This document shows, one piece after another, positions 32,038 through 37,812 of a stretch of DNA of 37,812 nucleotides. This stretch comes from an uncultured Alteromonadaceae bacterium (lineage in GTDB: Bacteria > Pseudomonadota > Gammaproteobacteria > Enterobacterales > Alteromonadaceae). Within the stretch, counting starts at the first letter, position 1; each line of letters begins with the position of its first letter. The stretch is from NCBI GenBank assembly GCA_913056495.1, contig CAJXMO010000032.1, forward strand, positions 1 through 37,812, in the 5' to 3' direction. The notes below the pieces were generated by a model. The model worked only from the letters and a program-made list of their open reading frames with translations, had not been told where the DNA came from and made no database searches. Position numbers and translations under genes: made by a program.

Positions 32038-33662
32038 GTATCTGGCGTTTTTATATCATATTGCGAACCTTATTAACTTATGGATTAGATGAGTTAATTC
32101 CTGAGCGTTTTCAAAAATGGCATTTTAAAGTCGCCCGCAACCTGATTTTCTGGTTACGCAACCGCTACCCGGATGAACCGGTAGAAGTGCGTTTACGTTT
32201 GGCACTTCAGTCGCTTGGCCCGGTTTTTATTAAATTCGGCCAAATGCTTTCAACCCGGCGCGATTTATTACCTCACGAAATCTCCAATGAGCTTAAATTA
32301 CTGCAGGATAAAGTGCTTCCATTTGATGGCGAACAAGCCAAACACCTGATTGAAAAAGCCTGGAAAGTAGATGCTCTGGATGAATATCTGGAAAGCTTTG
32401 ATACCGAGCCTTTAGCTTCAGCATCGATTGCTCAGGTACATACGGCAAAACTTAAATCTGATACCGGCTTTGCGTATCAGGACATAGTGATTAAGGTCAT
32501 TCGCCCGGGCATTGCCGATACCATGCGTGCCGACGTTGAACTGATGAAAACCATGGCGCGTTTATTGGCAAAACTCTTGCCTGACGGTAAACGTCTGCGC
32601 CCGATTGAAGTGGTTAACGAATATCAGAAAACCTTATTTGATGAACTTGATTTAATGCGTGAGGCGGCTAATACGATCCAGCTAAAACGTAATTTTTCAG
32701 ATTCAGACTCACTTTATGTTCCTGCTGTTTATTCGGATTTATGTCGTAATAATGTCATGGTAATGGAACGAATTTATGGCATTCCGGTAGGCGATATTCA
32801 AGCTCTCAAAGCTCAGAATACCAATATGAAACTTTTGGCTGAGCGCGGCGTGGAAATCTTTTTTACCCAGGTTTTTAGGGATAGTTTTTTCCATGCTGAT
32901 ATGCACCCAGGCAATATATTTGTCTCACGAGAAAATCCAGACAACCCTATGTATATAGGCATAGATTGCGGCATAGTTGGCACGCTTAATAAAAATGATA
33001 AACGCTATTTAGCTGATAATTTCATCGCCTTTTTTAACCGGGATTATCGCAAAGTCGCTGAACTGCATGTGGATTCTGGCTGGGTACCACGAGATACTAA
33101 TGTAGAAGACTTTGAATTTGCCATCCGTACCGTTTGCGAACCGATATTTGAAAAACCTTTGGCTGAGATTTCATTTGGCCATGTCTTATTGAACTTGTTT
33201 AACACCGCTCGTCGCTTCCAGATGGAAGTTCAGCCACAACTGGTATTGCTGCAAAAAACCTTATTATATATTGAAGGTTTAGGCCGTCAGCTGTATCCAC
33301 AACTCGATTTATGGAAAACTGCAAAACCTTTCTTAGAAAACTGGGTTAAACAGCAAGTTGGCATACCGGCAATTGTGCGCTCAGTTAAAGAAAATGCGCC
33401 GTTCTGGGGAGAAAAGTTACCTGAAATTCCGGATCTGGTTTACGATGCCTTAAAAAATCAACAAGCTCAGCAGGCTCAGCAAGAAAAACTATTAAAGCTG
33501 CTGGAACAAAGGCAAAAGCAGCAAAATAAACTGCTACCGCAAATTGGTCATATCGCTGCGATGTCCAGTGTACTGATATACTGTTTTAAAGATAATGTGC
33601 AGCTAAGCGGCGCATTATTGTTAATGGCTATTATTTGCTGGATTGCCGGGAAACGAAATTAA
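32034..33662 (+). CDS. ubiB: UbiB, ABC1/ADCK-type atypical kinase for ubiquinone biosynthesis
   Basis: A 542-residue member of the ABC1/ADCK family (E. coli UbiB 546 aa). Family signatures: the KxGQ motif in FIKFGQMLSTRRDLLP, the Ala-rich loop in PLASASIAQVHTAKL, the catalytic-type Lys in DIVIKVIRPG, DELDLMREAAN, HADMHPGNIFV and the metal-binding DCGIVG. Two C-terminal hydrophobic helices anchor it to the inner membrane. It is required for aerobic ubiquinone synthesis, probably as an ATPase that helps extract lipid intermediates. The start is GTG, overlapping the ubiJ stop by 4 bases. tatABC, which often follow ubiB in gammaproteobacteria, are absent here; a terminator follows directly. Confidence 0.97.
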   Translation: MSIWRFYIILRTLLTYGLDELIPERFQKWHFKVARNLIFWLRNRYPDEPVEVRLRLALQSLGPVFIKFGQMLSTRRDLLPHEISNELKLLQDKVLPFDGEQAKHLIEKAWKVDALDEYLESFDTEPLASASIAQVHTAKLKSDTGFAYQDIVIKVIRPGIADTMRADVELMKTMARLLAKLLPDGKRLRPIEVVNEYQKTLFDELDLMREAANTIQLKRNFSDSDSLYVPAVYSDLCRNNVMVMERIYGIPVGDIQALKAQNTNMKLLAERGVEIFFTQVFRDSFFHADMHPGNIFVSRENPDNPMYIGIDCGIVGTLNKNDKRYLADNFIAFFNRDYRKVAELHVDSGWVPRDTNVEDFEFAIRTVCEPIFEKPLAEISFGHVLLNLFNTARRFQMEVQPQLVLLQKTLLYIEGLGRQLYPQLDLWKTAKPFLENWVKQQVGIPAIVRSVKENAPFWGEKLPEIPDLVYDALKNQQAQQAQQEKLLKLLEQRQKQQNKLLPQIGHIAAMSSVLIYCFKDNVQLSGALLLMAIICWIAGKRN

Positions 33663-33682
33663 AACCACAGGCCTTGGTTTTT
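33661..33682 (+). terminator. Rho-independent terminator after ubiB
   Basis: AAAACCA (33661-33667) pairs with TGGTTTT (33675-33681) around a 7-nt loop, ending in a T run. It overlaps the last bases of the ubiB stop codon. The stem is A/T-heavy, so strength is moderate. Confidence 0.55.
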
Positions 33683-33688
33683 AGAATT

Positions 33689-34115
33689 TGTAGGTTGCCC
33701 TTTAGGGCGAAAACGCTTCGGGCTAAAGCCCGACCTTGAGCAATAAACGCAATAGATAAGCTTATTTTTGTAGGTCGCCCTTTAGAGCGAAAACGCTTCA
33801 GGTTAAAGCCCGACCTTGAGCAATAAACGCAATGCGTAAACTTATTGTAGGTCGCCCTTTAGGGCGAAAATAACTTAGGGCTAAAACCCGACCTACTGAG
33901 CAAGATACGCAAATATATAAGCTTATTTTTGTAGGTCGCCCTTTAGGGCGAAAAAGCTTCGGACTAAAGCTCGAGCTACAGAACAAAATACGCAGCACAT
34001 AAGCTTATTTTTGTAGGTCGCCCTTTAGGGCGAAAAAGCTTCGGGCTAAAGCCCGAGCTACAGAGCAAGATACGCAAATATATAAGCTTATTTTTGTAGG
34101 TCGCCCTTTAGGACG
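33689..34115. repeat. REP/BIME-like palindromic array (5 full units plus a partial)
   Basis: Units begin with TGTAGG at 33689, 33769, 33846, 33930, 34012 and 34095 (spacing 77-84 bp). Each full unit carries two adjacent palindromes, TCGCCCTTTAGGGCGA and TCGGGCTAAAGCCCGA, and the outer GTAGGTC and GACCTAC are also inverted to each other in some units, so a whole unit can fold as one structure. A less conserved linker follows, with GATACGCAAATATATAAGCT or a variant. This is the form of REP/BIME elements moved by RAYT transposases. No RAYT gene is in the window. It fills most of the 534 bases between ubiB and yicC. Confidence 0.9.
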
Positions 34116-34196
34116 TTTGCTTATATAGGCATTCAGGATTTGATTGAAACAAACGCCTGCATGGCATCACGAAAGAAACAAACTAACGAGACTAAC

Positions 34197-35066
34197 ATGG
34201 CAATACATAGTATGACGGCATTTGCCCGTCGCGAAAAAAAAGCAGAGTGGGGTACATTTACCTGGGAAATTCGCTCGGTTAATCAAAGGTATCTGGAAAC
34301 TTATTTCAGGCTTCCTGAACAGTTCAGATCATTAGAACCTGTATTGCGTGAAAAAACTCGTAAAGCTATGCAGCGTGGTAAATTAGAAATTAACCTACGC
34401 ATTACTGACACAGATAAAGCCGTGGGTAACTTAAGCTTAAACCAGAATCTGGTTGAACAACTTTGCCAGCATGCGCAGCAAATTCAAAAACAATTGCCGG
34501 ATTCACAAATAAACCCGGTAGATATTATGCGCTGGCCGGGTGTAATGCAGGCCGAAGAGCAGGATATGGATGCGCAGCAGGCAGAGTTACTCGCAGAATT
34601 TGATTTAACCATTAAAGACTTTTTAGCAGCACGCGAAAGCGAAGGCGAAAACTTAAAAGCCATGATAGAACAGCGCTTATCCGGCATTGCCGAACAGGTC
34701 GAAATTGTCCGTGGCGAAATGCCGCAAGTTTTAAAGTGGCAACGTGAACGTTTAGAAACCAAATTAGCTGACTTAAAAGACCAGATTGATGAAACCCGCA
34801 TTGAACAAGAACTCATTATGTTGGCGCAACGCGTCGATGTCGCCGAAGAGCTTGACCGACTGGATTCACACATTAAAGAAACCAGCGGTAAAATCCTTAA
34901 AAAAGGCGGCGCATGCGGCCGACGTTTAGACTTTATGATGCAGGAATTTAACCGCGAAGCTAATACGCTAGCCTCTAAATCAATTAATACCACAGTCACC
35001 AACGCAGCGGTGGAAGTTAAAGTATTAATTGAGCAGATGAGAGAACAGATCCAGAATATTGAATAG
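34197..35066 (+). CDS. yicC: YicC family endoribonuclease
   Basis: A 289-residue YicC protein (E. coli 287 aa). It has the N-terminal signature MAIHSMTAFARREKK with TWEIRSVNQRYLETYFRLPE, and the C-terminal DUF1732 region with EELDRLDSHIKE, GRRLDFMMQEFNREANTLAS and VEVKVLIEQMREQIQNIE. E. coli YicC has been reported as an RNase that takes part in small-RNA turnover. The start is ATG 34197; an upstream TTG at 34140 adds residues foreign to the family. The gene appears intact to its stop and is followed by its own terminator, with the integrase beginning about 190 bases downstream. Confidence 0.95.
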   Translation: MAIHSMTAFARREKKAEWGTFTWEIRSVNQRYLETYFRLPEQFRSLEPVLREKTRKAMQRGKLEINLRITDTDKAVGNLSLNQNLVEQLCQHAQQIQKQLPDSQINPVDIMRWPGVMQAEEQDMDAQQAELLAEFDLTIKDFLAARESEGENLKAMIEQRLSGIAEQVEIVRGEMPQVLKWQRERLETKLADLKDQIDETRIEQELIMLAQRVDVAEELDRLDSHIKETSGKILKKGGACGRRLDFMMQEFNREANTLASKSINTTVTNAAVEVKVLIEQMREQIQNIE

Positions 35067-35103
35067 TGTTTTTGTAAGTTTTTCAGAGTTCATAACCCAC
35101 TGT

Positions 35104-35130
35104 AAAGCCTAACTTTTGTTAGGCTTTTTT
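35104..35130 (+). terminator. Rho-independent terminator after yicC
   Basis: AAAGCCTAAC (35104-35113), loop TTTT, GTTAGGCTTT (35118-35127) and a continuing T run form a perfect 10-bp stem. It lies about 40 bases after the yicC stop. Confidence 0.92.
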
Positions 35131-35169
35131 GTTTTTGATGTTCTATAATAACCGCTAAAGTTAACGAAT

Positions 35170-35246
35170 AAGTGGTTACTAAAATGGTTACTAATTTGAT
35201 TGGTAACCACCTGATTAAAAATTAGTAACCACTTTAGTAACCATTT
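35170..35246. promoter_or_regulatory. 28-bp inverted repeat with five GGTTACT-like boxes before the integrase
   Basis: Arms at 35170-35197 and 35219-35246 are inverted copies with 2 mismatches in 28. Each arm has two boxes 12 bases apart: GGTTACT at 35174 and 35186, AGTAACC at 35224 and 35236. A fifth, GGTAACC, is at 35202 in the spacer. A TATAAT at 35144-35149 could be the integrase -10, placing the repeat between promoter and ATG 35260. Likely an operator for integrase control, or arm-type sites for integrase or excisionase. Confidence 0.7.
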
Positions 35247-35259
35247 AGAGAAAAAAGAT

Positions 35260-36528
35260 ATGAATGACAAACAGATACGAGCATTTATCAAATCTGGTGT
35301 AAACACTAGGAAACAAGTCGGCGATGGATTATATATTCGAGTGCAAACAGCAGGTAAAGCGTATTGGGAAGTTCGTTATTCAATTAACCGTAAACGACGG
35401 TTTATGCGTATAGAGGGAGGCCTTTATCCAGAAATGTCTCTAGCAAGAGCAAAACTTGAGGCCGCTTTAATAAAACAAAAAATCATCGAAGGTTTCGATC
35501 CACTTGCTGAAAGAATTAGAGAAGATTCAATGAGCATCAAAACAGTTAACGAGCTATTTGGAGACTGGTTTTCTGAGATCTCTAAAAAACTAAAACACCC
35601 GAATATTCCAAAACGAGTTTATAACAAAGAAATAAAGCCAATGATTGGCGATCTCAGAGTCGATCAAGTTAATGCTAGGGATATCAGAGCTATTATTCAA
35701 AAAGTCTCTGTCAGTGGCCGCCCTGCAATTGCCAATGACACGCTATCGTATTGTAAGCAGCTTTTTAATCATGCTTGTAAGCTAGACCTAATTGGGGCAA
35801 ATCCCGCGAGTGCTTTTAAACCTGCTGATGCTGGTGGTATCGAAAAGAGCCGCAGTCGAATGCTAGATTTTAATGAGCTCAATAAAGTATTTCAGGTGTT
35901 TCGTGAAAACCAAGATATCTTTACCCGAGATAACTATTTAGCTGTAGCTCTGTTGTTATGTCTGGGTGTACGTAAAGGCGAGTTGATAGCCGCTACCTGG
36001 GATGAAATAGATTTTGATGAAAAGACTTGGAGCTTACCCGAATCAAGAAGCAAAACTGGCGTTGGCATAAAAATACCTTTAGCCGATTTTGTAATTGATA
36101 TGTTCACTGAATTAAAGGTCCGCTCTGCCGGTTCCAAGTATGTATTCCCAGCAAGACGAGCCAGTAAGCGCCGAGGATATATTTCAGACGATACACTTAA
36201 CCATGCACTTGCTAAAATATTCGGCCAAAAAGTTGATAGCAATAAAGAACCTTATCCTGATTTAATGGGCAAAGTCGGCATTAAGCACTTTACCGTTCAC
36301 GATCTTCGCCGTACCTGCCGCAGTTTATTAGCAGAACTAAAAATACCAAGCCATACAGCCGAACGATGCCTAAACCATAAGATTAAAGGTGTAGAAGGTA
36401 TTTACGATAGATATGATTATCTGGATGAAAGGCGAGAAGCGCTGACTAAATTAAGCCAGCGACTTGCGGATATTATTAGTGGTGAAAATAATGTGGCGTT
36501 TTTCCCCAGGAAGATTTCATTCGTTTAA
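35260..36528 (+). CDS. int: Tyrosine recombinase, P4-type integrase with DUF4102 N-terminus
   Basis: A 422-residue site-specific integrase. The N-terminal DUF4102 arm-binding domain (~1-85) includes GDGLYIRVQTAGKAYWEVRY and YPEMSLARAKLEA; a core-binding SAM-like domain follows (~92-185); the catalytic domain has Arg238 (LGVRKGEL), Lys265, the His347-x-x-Arg350 box (HDLRRTCRS), His373 (LNHK) and the nucleophile Tyr382 (IYDRYDY). All catalytic residues are present, so it should be active. It lies just after yicC, whose 3' end is a known target of integrases of some mobilisable genomic islands. No tRNA gene is seen nearby. The ribosome-binding region is only a purine-rich AGAGAAAAAAG. Confidence 0.95.
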   Translation: MNDKQIRAFIKSGVNTRKQVGDGLYIRVQTAGKAYWEVRYSINRKRRFMRIEGGLYPEMSLARAKLEAALIKQKIIEGFDPLAERIREDSMSIKTVNELFGDWFSEISKKLKHPNIPKRVYNKEIKPMIGDLRVDQVNARDIRAIIQKVSVSGRPAIANDTLSYCKQLFNHACKLDLIGANPASAFKPADAGGIEKSRSRMLDFNELNKVFQVFRENQDIFTRDNYLAVALLLCLGVRKGELIAATWDEIDFDEKTWSLPESRSKTGVGIKIPLADFVIDMFTELKVRSAGSKYVFPARRASKRRGYISDDTLNHALAKIFGQKVDSNKEPYPDLMGKVGIKHFTVHDLRRTCRSLLAELKIPSHTAERCLNHKIKGVEGIYDRYDYLDERREALTKLSQRLADIISGENNVAFFPRKISFV

Positions 36529-36686
36529 ACAATAAATTTATAAGATAGAGAATTAAGAGTTAATCGCTTTTTTATTATACGAACTTACCTTTACTAGCCC
36601 TCTCTGTTAACTAGTGGCTGGTCCAATAGTCACTTTCATTTGTGTTTATTCAATTATAAATAAAAAATTAATTTTCAATGCCGGAA

Positions 36687-36702
36687 GTGTATATACATAC
36701 AG
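36687..36702. promoter_or_regulatory. Near-consensus LexA (SOS) box
   Basis: GTGTATATACATACAG fits the gammaproteobacterial LexA consensus CTGT-N8-ACAG except for the first base, and has the expected alternating T/A centre. It is 42 bases before the ATG of the next gene, and a possible -10, TACAAT (36703-36708), directly abuts it. LexA binding there would block transcription until DNA damage. Confidence 0.5.
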
Positions 36703-36744
36703 TACAATACCTAAATATAAATTGTTAATTTTATGAGGTAGTAA

Positions 36745-37554
36745 ATGAGAGACACAAAGAAAGGAACAAAAATAAAGTTGGCTAGCTGGATAGCAGCGTT
36801 AGCAATTTCACAAGTTTGTTTTGATAAACTAGTTTTTGATATTCCAACTCCTATGCTAGTGAAAGATATTGAGTTATATCAACCGAGAAGCGCACTTGAA
36901 AGTAGTTTACGCCAGATGAATTTGTATATTCATGACAAAAATCTTATCGCGGATCTTAGTATACAAACTGGAAAAAAAACTATAAATGAAGAGTATATAA
37001 AAACGTTGAAAGAATATCATTCTCAAATTTTACAGCTCTACAAAATAGTATCCTCTAAAGCAATTTGGATGGCTATTGAAAAAATGGGGGATGATATTAT
37101 AACATCAATAAATTATACCAAGTCGAATCAATGTCTATTGATAGATGGAACTAAAAATACTTATGACAAGTTGGTATCAGACCTCCCGCTACTAATAGAA
37201 AAATTAAAACAAAGGCCAGGAGCCATTATTCAAATTCAGAAAAGAATTAATAACGCGAGTCCATCACATGATGAACTTGGGCAAATTAGCGTTGACGCGG
37301 TAGTTGAAAAGCTAAATATTGTAACTGATTTAATGGAAGATCCATTCTTAGCAGTTAGAAAAGAAAATACAGAGGCCTTAAAAGAAATAAATAATTTTCT
37401 TTATTTATTTGATGATCTTTACGAAATTCATTCCAGTTGCGCAGTGAGTTATAACGAAGCAATAAAAAATAGTATTTTTATCAAGGAAATTGTTAATTAT
37501 CTATTGTTTATATTATTAACAATATTAATTTACCGCAAAGAACTGATTAATTAA
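36745..37554 (+). CDS. AT-rich two-helix protein of unknown function, element cargo
   Basis: A 269-residue protein that I do not recognise. A hydrophobic segment near the N-terminus (~13-26, WIAALAISQVCF) and a strong C-terminal helix (~248-263, YLLFILLTILIY) flank ~210 residues of mostly charged, helical sequence (NEEYIKTLKEYHSQILQLYK; LAVRKENTEALKEINNFLYL) with a few cysteines. The start has GAGG six bases upstream of ATG 36745. Base composition is visibly more AT-rich than the ubi or yicC genes, consistent with horizontal transfer alongside the integrase. The near-consensus LexA box upstream suggests SOS control. A defence, toxin or phage-related role is possible but unsupported by motifs. 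Confidence 0.7.
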   Translation: MRDTKKGTKIKLASWIAALAISQVCFDKLVFDIPTPMLVKDIELYQPRSALESSLRQMNLYIHDKNLIADLSIQTGKKTINEEYIKTLKEYHSQILQLYKIVSSKAIWMAIEKMGDDIITSINYTKSNQCLLIDGTKNTYDKLVSDLPLLIEKLKQRPGAIIQIQKRINNASPSHDELGQISVDAVVEKLNIVTDLMEDPFLAVRKENTEALKEINNFLYLFDDLYEIHSSCAVSYNEAIKNSIFIKEIVNYLLFILLTILIYRKELIN

Positions 37555-37560
37555 TTGTAT

Positions 37561-37626
37561 TAGCTCAGACTTTATCAGACAGTTACCCGTTTTTCAATTG
37601 GTGACTGTCAGTTTAGATTTGAGCTA
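37561..37626. repeat. Long imperfect inverted repeat
   Basis: Arms 37561-37588 and 37599-37626 match at about 20 of 28 positions as inverted copies, with perfect ends (TAGCTCA/TGAGCTA) and a perfect inner GACAGT/ACTGTC. It begins 7 bases after the stop of the preceding gene. It may be a terminator, or the end of a mobile element; there is no T run directly after it. Confidence 0.5.
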
Positions 37627-37807
37627 AATTCTTTTCAGCTGTTAACACCAAGCTAATACGATACATCAACTCCCTGCCAGCACAGCATTAAATAGACAAG
37701 ATTTGCCCCTGATTTAGTTGAACCCTATAGAGTTTTTGTAATCCCCCCAAAATTTAGCAGCAGTTATTAGTAGAAAATTCTATTAAACTAAAAGTAAGGA
37801 GTTTTCT

Positions 37808-37812
37808 ATGCG
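37808..37812 (+). CDS. Start of a gene cut by the window edge (possibly an IS transposase)
   Basis: AAGGAG (37796-37801) is six bases before ATG 37808, a strong translation start, but only ATGCG is inside the window. The leader from TGTAATCCCCCC (near 37737) has the look of the left end of an IS3-family insertion sequence, by resemblance only; the right end is not visible, so the identity is a guess. Confidence 0.35.

Noticed and set aside
33798..33998. 66-codon reverse-strand open frame in the REP array
   Set aside because: It is made of repeated palindromic units and has no ribosome-binding site or family resemblance.
33689..34115. Possible CRISPR array
   Set aside because: Units are 77-84 bp, contain two palindromes each, and the intervening segments are themselves similar between units; there are no unique spacers and no cas genes.
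34140..34196. Longer N-terminus for YicC from a TTG
   Set aside because: The 19 extra residues are not part of the family; the ATG at 34197 begins the conserved MAIHSMTAFAR.
34484..35002. 172-codon reverse-strand open frame
   Set aside because: It lies wholly inside yicC, whose family match is certain; Ser/Cys-rich composition is typical of an antisense frame.
35067..35259. tRNA gene as the integrase attachment site
   Set aside because: No cloverleaf-forming sequence is visible; only the yicC terminator and the inverted repeat are present.

Overview
The window looks like chromosomal DNA of a marine gammaproteobacterium, most likely an Alteromonadales member (Catenovulum-like is a guess). 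Evidence: a mutY-yggX pair, a ubiE-ubiJ-ubiB operon, a SO_0444-type Cu/Zn efflux gene with its MerR regulator, a DUF3087 gene, a GlyGly-CTERM-like tail and several very large exported Ig/TSP3 proteins. The genus is inference; the core families are recognised with confidence.

Left part (1-6186), mostly housekeeping. mutY and yggX lie on the minus strand, convergent with the tail of an unknown plus-strand gene. A 620-base intergenic stretch follows with a perfect 18-bp inverted repeat, then yciH (SUI1/eIF1-like) on the plus strand. A terminator separates yciH from the minus-strand merR-permease operon, whose promoter is a textbook MerR promoter (19-bp spacer filled by a perfect dyad). Then come a DUF3087 membrane protein, a SlyD-like FKBP and an exported cyclophilin with a GlyGly-CTERM-like tail, all on the minus strand.

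Redox pair (6270-11869, minus). A translationally coupled two-gene unit encodes an anchored FG-GAP/ASPIC-UnbV/HEAT protein and a fusion of a five-helix, His-rich membrane domain to a pentaheme c-type cytochrome.

Giant-protein cluster (12311-30580, plus). Seven tightly packed genes encode a 1636-aa lipoprotein with Ig-like, TSP3 and Cys-rich repeats; two small exported paralogues; a small two-helix membrane protein; a 3445-aa exported protein with LVIVD repeats and about 24 Big_5-type Ig domains; a bitopic Pro/Lys-rich coiled-coil protein; and an exported CPYC thioredoxin-fold protein. Spacing, 8-nt overlaps and Shine-Dalgarno sites on stop codons suggest one operon. The giant Ig array is built from a nine-domain super-repeat of about 972 residues. 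This cluster is the best candidate for an undescribed system, probably a cell-surface or envelope structure with dedicated disulfide chemistry.

Right part (30659-37812). ubiE-ubiJ-ubiB is followed by a terminator and a REP/BIME-like array of 5.5 units of 77-84 bp, then yicC. Directly after the yicC terminator lies a P4-type tyrosine integrase preceded by a strong 28-bp inverted repeat with five GGTTACT-like boxes, then an AT-rich two-helix protein of unknown function with a near-consensus LexA box upstream. This looks like the left end of an integrative element at the yicC 3' end. The window stops at the start of another gene, possibly an insertion-sequence transposase.
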